A DNA stretch of 64,000 bases. Source: Betaproteobacteria bacterium. Its GTDB lineage: Bacteria; Pseudomonadota; Gammaproteobacteria; Burkholderiales; Thiobacillaceae. The stretch is from assembly GCA_016234655.1 (NCBI GenBank), contig JACRAU010000011.1, positions 182,703 to 246,702 on the forward strand, written 5' to 3'. Each line of letters opens with the position of its first letter. The stretch's first letter is position 1. Shown piece after piece: positions 19,761-31,958 of the stretch. The translations under genes were made by a program, and so were the position numbers. The notes beneath the pieces were generated by a model. It made no database searches, was not told the origin of the DNA, and saw only the letters and a list, made by a program, of their open reading frames with translations.

Positions 19761-21238
19761 ACGACAAGAACCCCTGGCTTGAGAAACTCGGCCCGAGCGA
19801 GGTGCCGGTCTTCCGCCGTACCGTCCGCCTATTGGCGGAGCTCGCCCAGCAAGGTGAAAGTGCCAAGAGCAACGATATCGCCGCCGCCGTCCTGCTCGAC
19901 CCTTTGATGACCTTGCGTATCCTGCATGACGCCAACGCCCAAAGCTCGAAGCGGCTCGGCTCGGAGATCGCTACGGTCGAACATGCCCTGATGAGGATCG
20001 GCGTCAATTCCTTCTTCGACAAATACAAGAATCTCCAGACCATCGAAGATAGCTTGAGCGGCCAGCCCAAGGCGCTGCAAGCCGCTTACGAACAATTGCA
20101 GCGCAGCTTCCATAGCAGCTGGCAAGCACGCGACTTCGCGGTGCTGCATCTCGACACCCGGGCCGAAGAGGTCCAAATTGCCGCCCTGCTCGCCGGAGTG
20201 ACCGAACTCCTGCTCTGCCTGGCCGCCCCGCAAGCAGCGGTCAAGCTACGGCGGCTGCGCCGTAAGCAAAAGGCCGTCAAGGCCGAGGTCGAGGTGCTCG
20301 GCGATTCGCTGGAGAGCCTACAACAGTCCGTACTCGCAGCCTGGCGGGTGCCGGAGGAATTGCGCGAGATGTTGGGACCGGCCCAACAGTTGAGGCCGCG
20401 CCAGATCATGCTGCGCAGCGCCTTCAAGATCGACCGACTTGCCGAACAAGGCTGGTGGTCGGATGAATTGGCCGCGGTATATGACGATATGGCCGAATTG
20501 CTTGGGCGGCTGCCGCAGCAGGTTGCCGGCACCGTGCATTCCAATGCCGTGCATGCCGCTCGTGCCGGCGCCTGGATACCCGCCCCCGCCGTGGCTCGCT
20601 GGCTGCCGCTGCTGCCGGGCGAATGGCCGCACGAGCCGGAGGAAGAGGAAGAAGAAACGCGGCAAACGGCCGCCAAGCCCGCCCCTGCCACGGGCACGGC
20701 CGCCACGGAAACCATCTGCCCGATGCCCAACAAGCGCATCTTCGAGGAAAGCCTCAAGGCCATCGAAGCCCATCAGGACGGCACGCTCACGCTGACGCAG
20801 ATGAGCGCGCAGATACTGCGCGGCCTGCATAGCGGACTTGGGCTGTCGCGCATCCTGTTCGCGATGCTGACCCCGGACGGCATGCGGGTGAAATCGCGCT
20901 TCACCTTGGGCGTTACGGCGGACGACCCTTTGCGCCACTTCGAATTCAAACTCGCCACCAAGGACATGTTCGGCCAATTGATGTCGAGGATGCAGGGCGT
21001 TTGGCTGAATTCGAGCAACCGCGGCCGGATGTGGCCCATGGTCACCCCCAGCCTACAAAAGATGATCGGCGAGGGCGACTTCTACGCGATGTCCCTGTTC
21101 GCCGGCAACAAGCCCATCGGCCTGATCTATGCCGATCGCGGCCACGGCAGTTGCGACCTCGACCCCGCCGCCTACACCGACTTCAAGCTCCTGTGCCTAC
21201 AGGCGGCGCGCGGCCTGGCCAAGGCCAAACCGGGCTAG
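19745..21238 (+). CDS. HDOD-domain signalling protein with C-terminal GAF-like domain
   Basis: A 497-residue protein. The N-terminal half looks like an HDOD domain ([20 protein letters not shown], then [14 protein letters not shown]), a fold found in regulators of motility and c-di-GMP signalling. An acidic low-complexity linker ([11 protein letters not shown]) lies near 300. The C-terminal 170 residues look like a GAF domain ([28 protein letters not shown]). Its position behind motAB suggests a motility role, but that is inference. Its TAG stop shares the bases CTAG with the ppsA stop on the other strand. Confidence 0.75.
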   Translation: MANSVNDKNPWLEKLGPSEVPVFRRTVRLLAELAQQGESAKSNDIAAAVLLDPLMTLRILHDANAQSSKRLGSEIATVEHALMRIGVNSFFDKYKNLQTIEDSLSGQPKALQAAYEQLQRSFHSSWQARDFAVLHLDTRAEEVQIAALLAGVTELLLCLAAPQAAVKLRRLRRKQKAVKAEVEVLGDSLESLQQSVLAAWRVPEELREMLGPAQQLRPRQIMLRSAFKIDRLAEQGWWSDELAAVYDDMAELLGRLPQQVAGTVHSNAVHAARAGAWIPAPAVARWLPLLPGEWPHEPEEEEEETRQTAAKPAPATGTAATETICPMPNKRIFEESLKAIEAHQDGTLTLTQMSAQILRGLHSGLGLSRILFAMLTPDGMRVKSRFTLGVTADDPLRHFEFKLATKDMFGQLMSRMQGVWLNSSNRGRMWPMVTPSLQKMIGEGDFYAMSLFAGNKPIGLIYADRGHGSCDLDPAAYTDFKLLCLQAARGLAKAKPG

Positions 21239-23601
21239 CCCTTCCCCGCCAACCGCAACCAAGTCGCCACCACCGTATCGGGATTGAGCGATAGGCTATC
21301 GATACCTTCAGCCATCAACCACTCCGCCAGGTCCGGGTGATCCGACGGTCCCTGGCCGCAGATGCCGATGTATTTGCCGTTGCGCTTGCAGGCGGCGATG
21401 GCCTCTTGCAGCAGCTTTTTCACCGCCGGATTGCGCTCGTCGAAGGCCGGCGCCACCAGGCTTGAATCGCGATCCACGCCCAAGGTCAGCTGGGTCAGGT
21501 CGTTCGAGCCGATGGAAAAGCCGTCGAAGCGCTGCAAGAACTCGTCGGCCAACAACACATTGGCCGGTATCTCGCACATCATCACGATCTTGAGCCCGTC
21601 CTCGCCGCGCTTGAGGCCGTTTTCCGCCAGCACCGCCAGGGCCGCATCGGCATCGGCCAGGGTGCGAACGAAAGGCAGCATGATCTCGATGTTGCTCAGG
21701 CCCATGTCGCCACGCACGCGATGGATCGCGCGGCATTCCAACTCGAAGGCGCGGCGGAACATCGGGTGGGCATAACGTCCCGCGCCGCGAAAACCCAGCA
21801 TCGGGTTCTCCTCGCTCGGCTCGTAGCCGCTGCCGCCAAGCAAGTTGGCATATTCGTTCGACTTGAAATCGGATAGGCGCACGATGACGCGCTTGGGCCA
21901 GAAGGCGGCGCCGATGGTGGCGATGCCCTCGGCCAGCTTCTCGACATAGAACTCGACCGGCCCGGCATAGCCTTGAGACTTCGCTTCCAATGCCTGGCGC
22001 AAGCCCGTGTCGACATTGGGATAGGCCAGCGCGGCATTGGGGTGGATGCCGATGTCGTTGTTGATGATGAACTCCAGGCGCGCCAGGCCCACGCCTTCGT
22101 TCGGCAGCATGGCGAAATGGAAGGCCTGCTCGGCGTTGCCGACGTTCATCATGATCTTGACCGGAATTTCCGGCAGCCCTTGCAGGGCGAATTCGTTGCG
22201 CTCGAAGCGTAGCTTGCCGGCATAGACCCGGCCCTCCTCGCCCTCGGCGCAGGACACCGTGGCCTCTTGCCCATCGGCCACGGTGCGCGTGGCGTCGCCG
22301 GCGCCGACCACGGCCGGCACCCCCAGCTCGCGCGCGACGATGGCGGCATGGCAGGTGCGGCCGCCACGGTCGGTCACGATGGCGGCAGCTCGTTTCATCA
22401 CCGGCTCCCAATCCGGATCGGTCATTTCGGTGACCAGCACGTCGCCGGGCTCGACCAGATGCATCTCGGCCGCGCTATGGATCACCCGCACCCGGCCTTG
22501 GCCGATCTTGGCGCCGATCGCCCTGCCCTTGGCCAATAGCGGCCCTTGCTCCAGCAGGCGGTAGCGCACCTGCACCTGGCCCGCGCGCGACTCCACCGTC
22601 TCCGGCCGCGCTTGCAGGATGTAGAGCCGGCCGTCGATGCCGTCGCGGCCCCACTCGATGTCCATCGGCCGGCCGTAATGCCGCTCGATGGTCATGGCAT
22701 AGCGCGCCAGTTCCAGCACCTCGGCCTCGCTCAAGGCGAAGCGGTGGCGGTCCGCCTCCGGCACCGGTTCGACCCGGGTGGAGTGGTCGGCCCGCCTATC
22801 TTCGGCAAAGACCATGCGGGTCGCCTTATCGCCCAGCTTCTTGCGCACCAGCGCGCGCTTGCCGGCGGCGAGGCCGGGCTTGTGCACGTAATACTCGTCC
22901 GGGTTGACCGAGCCCTGCACCACGGTCTCGCCCAGGCCGTAGGCGGCGTTGATGAACACCACGTCGCGAAAACCCGATTCGGTATCGAGCGTGAACATCA
23001 CGCCGGCCGCTCCGGTATCCGAGCGCACCATGCGCTGGATGCCGGCCGACAAGGCGACATGGCTATGCTCGAAGCCGTGATGCACGCGATAGGCGATGGC
23101 GCGGTCGTTGTAGAGCGAGGCGAAGCAGCGCTTGACCGCGTCGAGTAGATTGTCCCCGCCGTGGATGTTGAGATAGGTCTCCTGCTGGCCAGCGAAGGAT
23201 GCGTCGGGCAGGTCCTCCGCCGTCGCCGACGAGCGCACGGCGAAGGTCGCGGCATCGCCCAGGCCGGCGCTCATCTCCGCATGCGCGGCGCGGATGGCCG
23301 CATCCAAACCCGCCGGCAACGGAGCGGCCAGGATCATCTCGCGAATGGCCTTGCCGCAACGGGCCAGGGCCTGGACATCGGCCACATCCAGGCCTTGCAT
23401 CGCGTCGACGATGCGCCGGTCCAGCCCATCCTTGGCCAGGAATTCGCGGAAGGCATCGGCGGTGGTGGCGAAACCGTCCGGCACGCGGATGCCCTCGCCC
23501 TGCAACTGGCCGAGCATCTCGCCCAGCGAGGCGTTCTTGCCGCCGACCTTGTCCACGTCGCGCATGGACAGTTCACGAAAACGCAAGATATAGTCCATCA
23601 C
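21235..23601 (-). CDS. ppsA: Phosphoenolpyruvate synthase
   Basis: Converts pyruvate, ATP and water to PEP, AMP and phosphate for gluconeogenesis. The 788-residue protein has the N-terminal ATP-grasp domain ([34 protein letters not shown]), the swivelling domain with the phospho-histidine at about 418 ([17 protein letters not shown]), and the C-terminal barrel with [18 protein letters not shown] and the catalytic Cys of [12 protein letters not shown]. The neighbouring divergent gene encodes its regulator. Confidence 0.97.
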   Translation of the reverse strand: MMDYILRFRELSMRDVDKVGGKNASLGEMLGQLQGEGIRVPDGFATTADAFREFLAKDGLDRRIVDAMQGLDVADVQALARCGKAIREMILAAPLPAGLDAAIRAAHAEMSAGLGDAATFAVRSSATAEDLPDASFAGQQETYLNIHGGDNLLDAVKRCFASLYNDRAIAYRVHHGFEHSHVALSAGIQRMVRSDTGAAGVMFTLDTESGFRDVVFINAAYGLGETVVQGSVNPDEYYVHKPGLAAGKRALVRKKLGDKATRMVFAEDRRADHSTRVEPVPEADRHRFALSEAEVLELARYAMTIERHYGRPMDIEWGRDGIDGRLYILQARPETVESRAGQVQVRYRLLEQGPLLAKGRAIGAKIGQGRVRVIHSAAEMHLVEPGDVLVTEMTDPDWEPVMKRAAAIVTDRGGRTCHAAIVARELGVPAVVGAGDATRTVADGQEATVSCAEGEEGRVYAGKLRFERNEFALQGLPEIPVKIMMNVGNAEQAFHFAMLPNEGVGLARLEFIINNDIGIHPNAALAYPNVDTGLRQALEAKSQGYAGPVEFYVEKLAEGIATIGAAFWPKRVIVRLSDFKSNEYANLLGGSGYEPSEENPMLGFRGAGRYAHPMFRRAFELECRAIHRVRGDMGLSNIEIMLPFVRTLADADAALAVLAENGLKRGEDGLKIVMMCEIPANVLLADEFLQRFDGFSIGSNDLTQLTLGVDRDSSLVAPAFDERNPAVKKLLQEAIAACKRNGKYIGICGQGPSDHPDLAEWLMAEGIDSLSLNPDTVVATWLRLAGKG

Positions 23602-23624
23602 CGCTCCTGCTCGGGTTTCGTTTC

Positions 23625-24440
23625 ATGAGCGCCACGCGCCCCGTTTTCTTCGTGTCGGACCATACAGGCATCACCGCCGAAGTCGTCGGCAAGAGCCTGC
23701 TGTCGCGTTTTTCCGCTCACGCCTTCACCGTTACCAGCCTGCCGTTTATCGATGATATGGCAAAAGCCGAGCGTGCCGCCCAGGCAATCGATACCGCCAC
23801 GCGAAAAAACGGCGTGCGCGCCCTGGTCATCTCGACGCTGACCGACGGCCATTTGCGCCAACGCTTGGCCCAGGCCGACTGCCTATTGCTCGATGTCTTC
23901 TCTTTATTTTTAGCGCAACTGGAAAACGAGTTGGGAGAAAGTGCGACGCCGGCACTCGGGCAGGCCCATGGTCTACGCGACAACGGCTTATACCGGGCTC
24001 GCATCGAGGCCGTGAATTACGCGCTGGCCGCCGACGACGGCTTGGCCGTCGAGCGCTACGATCAGGCCGATTTGATCCTGGTTGGCGTATCGCGTTGCGG
24101 CAAGACGCCGACCTCGCTCTACATGGCCATGCAGTATGGGCTTAAGGTCGCCAACGACCCGTTGACGCCGGAAGATTTGGAGCGGAACGAACTGCCACGA
24201 CGCTTCGACCATCATCTAGCCAAGCTGCGTGGCCTGACCCTGCTGCCGGAACGGCTGGCCCAAATCCGCGAGGAACGCCGGCCTGGCAGCGGCTATGCCA
24301 GCTTGGCCAATTGCCGCCAAGAACTCCATACTGCGGAACGTCTGATGCGCGCGCGCGCGATACCGCTGGTCGACAGCACTCAAAGATCGGTGGAGGAAAT
24401 TGCCGCGCTGTTGAAACAGTCGCTCGATTCTGCTGCCTAG
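23625..24440 (+). CDS. ppsR: PEP synthase regulatory protein (bifunctional kinase/pyrophosphorylase)
   Basis: The DUF299 family: an ADP-dependent threonine kinase and Pi-dependent pyrophosphorylase that switches PEP synthase off and on. The 271-residue protein starts MSATRPVFFVSDHTGITAE and has a P-loop-like GVSRCGKT at about 154-161. It is divergent from ppsA with only 23 bases between the start codons, so each promoter must lie in the other's coding sequence. Its stop shares CTAG with the next gene's stop. Confidence 0.95.
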   Translation: MSATRPVFFVSDHTGITAEVVGKSLLSRFSAHAFTVTSLPFIDDMAKAERAAQAIDTATRKNGVRALVISTLTDGHLRQRLAQADCLLLDVFSLFLAQLENELGESATPALGQAHGLRDNGLYRARIEAVNYALAADDGLAVERYDQADLILVGVSRCGKTPTSLYMAMQYGLKVANDPLTPEDLERNELPRRFDHHLAKLRGLTLLPERLAQIREERRPGSGYASLANCRQELHTAERLMRARAIPLVDSTQRSVEEIAALLKQSLDSAA

Positions 24441-25207
24441 CCGGGCCGGGTCTGGCGCACCCGTTCGAATAGGCAAATGGCGGCCGCCGCCGCGACATTG
24501 AGCGACTCCACCCGGCCCGGCATGGGCACGGAAAAGGGCTGGCAGGCCGCGCGCAAATCCGCAGTCAGCCCCGCGCCTTCGTTGCCGAAGGCGAAGGCGA
24601 CGTTCGGTCGTAGATCCAAGCCATAGAGGCTGGTCGACGCCCCTAACAACGCCGCGTAGACATCGCCGGAAAAAGCACGCGCCACCTCGGACAATGCCGC
24701 GCGTTCATGGATTTCCAATTGGAAATGCGCGCCTTGGCCACCACGCAAGGCCTTGGGCGACCAAGCGTCGGCGCAACCGGTGGACAGATAGGCCGCTTCC
24801 ACGCCGGCCGCCGCCGCCGTGCGCAGCAACGCCCCTAGGTTGCCGGGGTCTTGGATGCCTTCCAACAATATCGCGAATTTCACCGCCTGCGCCGCAGGCT
24901 GCGGTATGTCGATGGTTGCCATCAGGCCGGTCGGGGTCTTGACCGGCGACAGCGCCCGCATCATCGCGCCGCTCACGATCAAGCGTGGGATGTCGCGCAA
25001 CAAGTCCTGCGCCTCGGCGGGCCAGGCCTGGCCTTCGGCCGCGATCAGCTTGTTCGGCCTATGGCCGGCTTGTAGGGCGGCCTCGATCAAGTGCCAGCCG
25101 TCGAGCAGGGTCAGCCCGGCCTCGCGCCTGGCCTTGGCCTCCTCGGCCAGGCTCAGCAGTTGTCGAAACTCGGGATTGTCGCGGGAACCGATCGTCTTTA
25201 TTGGCAT
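24437..25207 (-). CDS. TrmH-family (SpoU) RNA 2'-O-methyltransferase
   Basis: A 256-residue SPOUT enzyme. It has the N-terminal substrate-binding part (DNPEFRQLLSLAEEAKAR, LLDGWHLIEAAL) and the three knot motifs: EGIQDPGNLGALLRTAAAAG, FAFGNEGAGL and SVPMPGRVESLNVAAAAAI. The target could be rRNA or tRNA; sequence alone does not decide. The ATG at 25207 is used because the frame upstream of it runs into the previous gene, whose stop overlaps by ten bases. Confidence 0.9.
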   Translation of the reverse strand: MPIKTIGSRDNPEFRQLLSLAEEAKARREAGLTLLDGWHLIEAALQAGHRPNKLIAAEGQAWPAEAQDLLRDIPRLIVSGAMMRALSPVKTPTGLMATIDIPQPAAQAVKFAILLEGIQDPGNLGALLRTAAAAGVEAAYLSTGCADAWSPKALRGGQGAHFQLEIHERAALSEVARAFSGDVYAALLGASTSLYGLDLRPNVAFAFGNEGAGLTADLRAACQPFSVPMPGRVESLNVAAAAAICLFERVRQTRPG

Positions 25208-26466
25208 GTGCCGATAGAGCCCTCGGCACAGATACGACCATCGACCCAAGTCGCCTTGTCGAGCTTGGCGCCCGTCAGGCGCAAACCGTCCACCTTCGTG
25301 CCGGTGAAGTTTGCATAGCTCAGGTCGCTGGTGCCTAGATTGGCGCCGGTCAAGTCGGCGCCGCTAAAGTCCGCCGCGCGCGACAGGGTGCCTTCGAGAT
25401 TGGCCGACCTCAAGCTCGCGCGCACGAGGCTGGAATAACTCAAGTCCGCGCCGCTGAGGTCGGCGTTGTCGAACTTGGCGGCATTCAGCTGGCTTTGCTT
25501 CAACTGCACGCCCCGCAGGTCGGTGCCGATCTTTGCGCAATCCGTCCAGTTCACACCGGGCCCGCTGGCATTGCAATCCGGCTTTGCCAGCGGCTTTGGC
25601 GGCGGCACGATCACCAGCTTCTCTCCTTGGCCGCCATACCAGACGCCGGCCACGAGCGCGCCCACCAGCACGAGCGCCACGATGCCGTGCCAAACCTTGG
25701 GTCCCTGTTGCCGCTCCGCCTCGATCATCGCCTGCGTGACTTGATGGTCATGGCGCAATGACTGGAATGCCTCCGGCGCGGCGACCGCCGGTTCGTCGCC
25801 ATCCTCGCCGGCATAAAGCCGCTCATCCAGCCAACGATGCTTGGCGCGCGCCCGTTCGACCTCCCAGACATTTTCCTCGCCCGTCGCGCATTCGTTGCCC
25901 TGGACAAGGCTGGGACCTTCCGGGAAATGCCCGCTCTGCTGGATCGTGCGCCAAGCGACACGGTCGTCGCTGATCTCGTCGCTACGCGACAGCTTTCCGA
26001 GCAGCAGGTATTCGGCGATTTGCGCCTGCGGGAAAGGACCCGCCAGCTTGCCGTGCCGGCGCACATACCAGCGGTGATGCATGGCGGTCTTGCCCGATGA
26101 ACCGTCGGCCGGGAAATAGCCGCTCCGCTCTATGCTGACCCACGACTCGCTGTCGTGGCTGATCTCGTCGCTACGCGCGAGCCGGCCTTGTGCCAAATCC
26201 TCTTCTATTTGCGGCTGCGGAAAAGGGCCGCTGACCTGACCCTCCTTGCGCACATACCAAAGACGGTGCAGCACGGATTTGACTTCAAGTTTCTCTTCGG
26301 TGAGCTCCGCGCACTGTCCTATCGTGGTCCAGTGTTCGCGATCGTGGCTGACCTCGTCGCGCGTCACGAGCTTGCCCTGCGACAGATACTCTTGTATTTG
26401 CGCGCGCGGGAACGGACCCACGACTTTATTGTTCCTGCGGACATACCAAAAATTATGCGATGTCAT
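25198..26466 (-). CDS. GYF_2 (DUF4339) triple-repeat membrane protein with pentapeptide repeats
   Basis: A 422-residue protein of unusual build. Three tandem GYF_2 domains occur at about 4-55, 68-119 and 131-182, each of the form WYVR...GPFPQAQI...L..G.L.R.DE(I/V)S.D...W. A linker follows, then a single membrane helix near 265-283 (IVALVLVGALVAGVWYGG). The C-terminal 90 residues are pentapeptide repeats (SGADLSYSSLVRASLRSANL and later ADLTGANLGTSDL). The orientation suggests a cytoplasmic GYF_2 part. Function unknown; a scaffold role is a guess from the domain types. Confidence 0.8.
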   Translation of the reverse strand: MTSHNFWYVRRNNKVVGPFPRAQIQEYLSQGKLVTRDEVSHDREHWTTIGQCAELTEEKLEVKSVLHRLWYVRKEGQVSGPFPQPQIEEDLAQGRLARSDEISHDSESWVSIERSGYFPADGSSGKTAMHHRWYVRRHGKLAGPFPQAQIAEYLLLGKLSRSDEISDDRVAWRTIQQSGHFPEGPSLVQGNECATGEENVWEVERARAKHRWLDERLYAGEDGDEPAVAAPEAFQSLRHDHQVTQAMIEAERQQGPKVWHGIVALVLVGALVAGVWYGGQGEKLVIVPPPKPLAKPDCNASGPGVNWTDCAKIGTDLRGVQLKQSQLNAAKFDNADLSGADLSYSSLVRASLRSANLEGTLSRAADFSGADLTGANLGTSDLSYANFTGTKVDGLRLTGAKLDKATWVDGRICAEGSIGTCQ

Positions 26467-26514
26467 ATCGATGGCGATCAGGGCGACATCCGCATTCTAA
26501 ACCGAGCGGCAGGA

Positions 26515-26546
26515 CAAAAAAAAAGCCCGGTGTTTTGACCGGGCTT
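26515..26546 (-). terminator. Rho-independent terminator
   Basis: Stem AAGCCCGGT (minus 26546-26538), loop CAAAAC, and ACCGGGCTT, followed by a run of T on the minus strand (26524-26516). It ends the candidate small RNA and any read-through from dnaE, and separates both from the GYF_2 gene. Confidence 0.85.
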
Positions 26547-26620
26547 GAAATCCACCAAAGGAGGAGGATGGAGGAGACAACGCTGATGGCACTAAGGGGA
26601 GAAGTGCGACATCAGCGTTA
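26516..26620 (-). ncRNA. Candidate CU-rich small RNA downstream of dnaE
   Basis: Read on the minus strand, a transcript from about 26620 would start with a strong stem-loop: ACGCTGATG-(TC bulge)-GCACT pairs with AGTGC-CATCAGCGT, with loop TCTCCCCTT (26618-26580). A single-stranded stretch follows with repeated CUCC/CCUCC (about 26579-26555), the complement of Shine-Dalgarno sites. It ends in a textbook terminator (26546-26523 plus nine U). A promoter-like TTGCAC / GAGAAT with 17-base spacing lies just upstream (26654-26626). No reading frame fits. Alternatively it is only the dnaE 3' untranslated region. Confidence 0.55.
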
Positions 26621-26625
26621 TAAGA

Positions 26626-26654
26626 ATTCTCTAATATTATTATTCTTTGTGCAA
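26626..26654 (-). promoter_or_regulatory. Candidate promoter of the small RNA
   Basis: On the minus strand, TTGCAC (26654-26649) and GAGAAT (26631-26626) are separated by 17 bases, with an eight-A tract just upstream of the -35 box. The predicted start falls at 26618-26620, exactly at the base of the first hairpin. The -35 match is weak (three of six). Confidence 0.42.
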
Positions 26655-26753
26655 GTTTTTTTTGCATTTGGATCGAAATGAATAGCGTGGACTTCATCCC
26701 AGGCTTGAGCCAGAAGGCCGGGGTTATTTTAACTATATGTTTTGTATTGATAT

Positions 26754-30212
<3,459 letters not shown>

Positions 30213-30337
30213 GCTTGGGCGTCGATTCGATGCGGCGGTTTTCTATGTCGCATTTTACCCGCATTCATGCCGGCGAGCCGAGTTAGAAAAAGCTTTAGGT
30301 GTTTCGCTTTTCTTTATTTCAAACAGATCGTTAACGA

Positions 30338-30538
30338 TTATTCTTGCTTCTCGTCGTCAACATTTTTCGAGCTATTTTCCGCGTCGCCCAAATTCAGGTT
30401 CTGCTCGTCATGCGGCTTGTGCTTGGGGCCTTTCTTACGCTTGTCCGGTACGACCTGCATGCGAAAGGCCGGGGTGCGCACGGCCTTGGCCACAGGGTTG
30501 CGCGGACGGCGCGGCGAACCGGAAACCCTCTTCGACAC
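30338..30538 (-). CDS. Small basic protein downstream of rfbD, unknown function
   Basis: A 66-residue protein starting MSKRVSGSPRRPRNPVAK and containing VRTPAFRMQVVPDKRKKG, then an acidic tail (GDAENSSKNVDDEKQE). The GTG at 30538 lies one base past the rfbD stop region, with a GGGGGA ribosome site within the last rfbD codons, so it is the last gene of the rhamnose operon. Short proteins with an RNPVAK...RT core and Lys/Arg-rich middle occur widely in proteobacteria without known function; this likeness is from memory. A nucleic-acid-binding role would be a guess. Confidence 0.6.
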   Translation of the reverse strand: MSKRVSGSPRRPRNPVAKAVRTPAFRMQVVPDKRKKGPKHKPHDEQNLNLGDAENSSKNVDDEKQE

Positions 30539-30539
30539 C

Positions 30540-31415
30540 TCAATCCCCCAGGCAGAGTTCCAAGGCTTGGCGCCAATCGGGCAGACAAAGACTGAAGGTC
30601 GCCGCCAGCTTGGCATTCGATAAGCGCGAGTTGCTCGGCCGCTTGGCCGGTGTCGGGTAGTCGCTGCCGGGAATCGGCGCGAGCTTGGGCATGGGATCGA
30701 TACCGCTCAGCTCGGCAATGGCCTCGGCGAAGCCGTGCCACGAGGTCTCGCCGCCGCTGCTCAAGTGATAGGTGCCCCAGGGATCGAAGTCCGAGCGCCG
30801 GGCCGAACCGACGCATTGCACCAGCGCCTGGGCGGTCGCCTCGGCGATCAGCCGGCTCCAGGTCGGCGCGCCGATCTGGTCGGCGACGATCTTGAGCACC
30901 GGCCGTTCGCGCATCAGGCGCTGCATGGTGAGCAGGAAGTTGCCGCCGCGCCGGCCGTAGACCCAGCTGGTGCGCAGGATCAGGTGTTTCGGGTTTGCCG
31001 CCCGCACCGCCTCCTCCCCCGCCCATTTGGTCCGGCCGTAGACGTTCTGCGGACTGGCCGCGTCGTCCTCGACATAGGGCGCGGCCTTGCTGCCATCGAA
31101 GACATAGTCGGTCGAGTAATGCACCAGCAGCGCGCCGAGCCGGGCGGACTCCTCGGCCAGGATGCCGGGCGCGCGCGCATTGATCGCCGCCGCCAGTTCG
31201 GGCTCGGACTCGGCCTTGTCCACGGCGGTGTGGGCCGCCGGGTTGACGATCAGGTCGGGCCGCCAGTCGCGCACCGCTTGGCGGATCGAATCGGGGTTCG
31301 ATAAATCCAACTCCCCACGATCCGGCGCCCGCAGCTCGCCCAGGCAGGCCAGGGTGCGCCGCAGCTCCCAGCCGACCTGACCCGATCCGCCGGTCAGCAG
31401 GATGCGCAGGCTCAC
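30540..31415 (-). CDS. rfbD: dTDP-4-dehydrorhamnose reductase
   Basis: Last step of dTDP-L-rhamnose synthesis. The 291-residue protein is a short-chain reductase with LLTGGSGQVGWEL at the N-terminus, NPAAHTAVDKAE, STDYVFDG and the YGRTKWAGE catalytic Tyr-Lys. The GTG start at 31415 overlaps the rfbC stop (GTGA). Readings starting further upstream run through rfbC in another frame. Confidence 0.95.
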   Translation of the reverse strand: MSLRILLTGGSGQVGWELRRTLACLGELRAPDRGELDLSNPDSIRQAVRDWRPDLIVNPAAHTAVDKAESEPELAAAINARAPGILAEESARLGALLVHYSTDYVFDGSKAAPYVEDDAASPQNVYGRTKWAGEEAVRAANPKHLILRTSWVYGRRGGNFLLTMQRLMRERPVLKIVADQIGAPTWSRLIAEATAQALVQCVGSARRSDFDPWGTYHLSSGGETSWHGFAEAIAELSGIDPMPKLAPIPGSDYPTPAKRPSNSRLSNAKLAATFSLCLPDWRQALELCLGD

Positions 31416-31954
31416 GGGTAGACCTCGGCGTCCTTCAGCAGCTTCCCCTCGCGGTCCTTGGCCGACAGCAGCGGCTCGCCGTCCAGCGGCCACTGGATGC
31501 CGATGGCCGGGTCGTTCCACAACACGCAGCGATCGTGTTCCGGCGCGTAGTAGTCGGTGGCCTTGTAGAGAAAGTCGGCCGTGTCGGACAGGACCAGGAA
31601 GCCGTGGCCGAAGCCGGGCGGAATCCAGGCCAGGCGCTTGTTCTCGGCCGACAGCTCGAAGCCGGCCCAACGGCCGAAGTGGGGCGAACTCTTGCGCAGG
31701 TCCACCGCCACGTCGAACACGCGGCCGGCCACCACCCGCACCAGCTTGCCCTGGGCCTGCTGCAATTGGTAATGCAGGCCGCGCAGCACGCCCTTGGCCG
31801 AACGGGAATGGTTGTCCTGCACGAAGTCGTGCTGGATGCCGGCCTCGGCCAGCACCCGCTTGTTGTAGCTTTCCATGAAGAAACCGCGGTCGTCGCCGAA
31901 TACCTTGGGTTCGAGCAGGATCACCTCGGGCAGATCGGTGGGGATGACGTTCAT
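31412..31954 (-). CDS. rfbC: dTDP-4-dehydrorhamnose 3,5-epimerase
   Basis: Third enzyme of the dTDP-rhamnose pathway. The 180-residue cupin has FGDDRGFFMESYNKRV, FVQDNHSRSAKGVLRGLHYQ (catalytic His), and WIPPGFGHGFLVLSD. The ATG at 31954 follows rfbA by four bases. Length is normal. Confidence 0.96.
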   Translation of the reverse strand: MNVIPTDLPEVILLEPKVFGDDRGFFMESYNKRVLAEAGIQHDFVQDNHSRSAKGVLRGLHYQLQQAQGKLVRVVAGRVFDVAVDLRKSSPHFGRWAGFELSAENKRLAWIPPGFGHGFLVLSDTADFLYKATDYYAPEHDRCVLWNDPAIGIQWPLDGEPLLSAKDREGKLLKDAEVYP

Positions 31955-31958
31955 CGGC

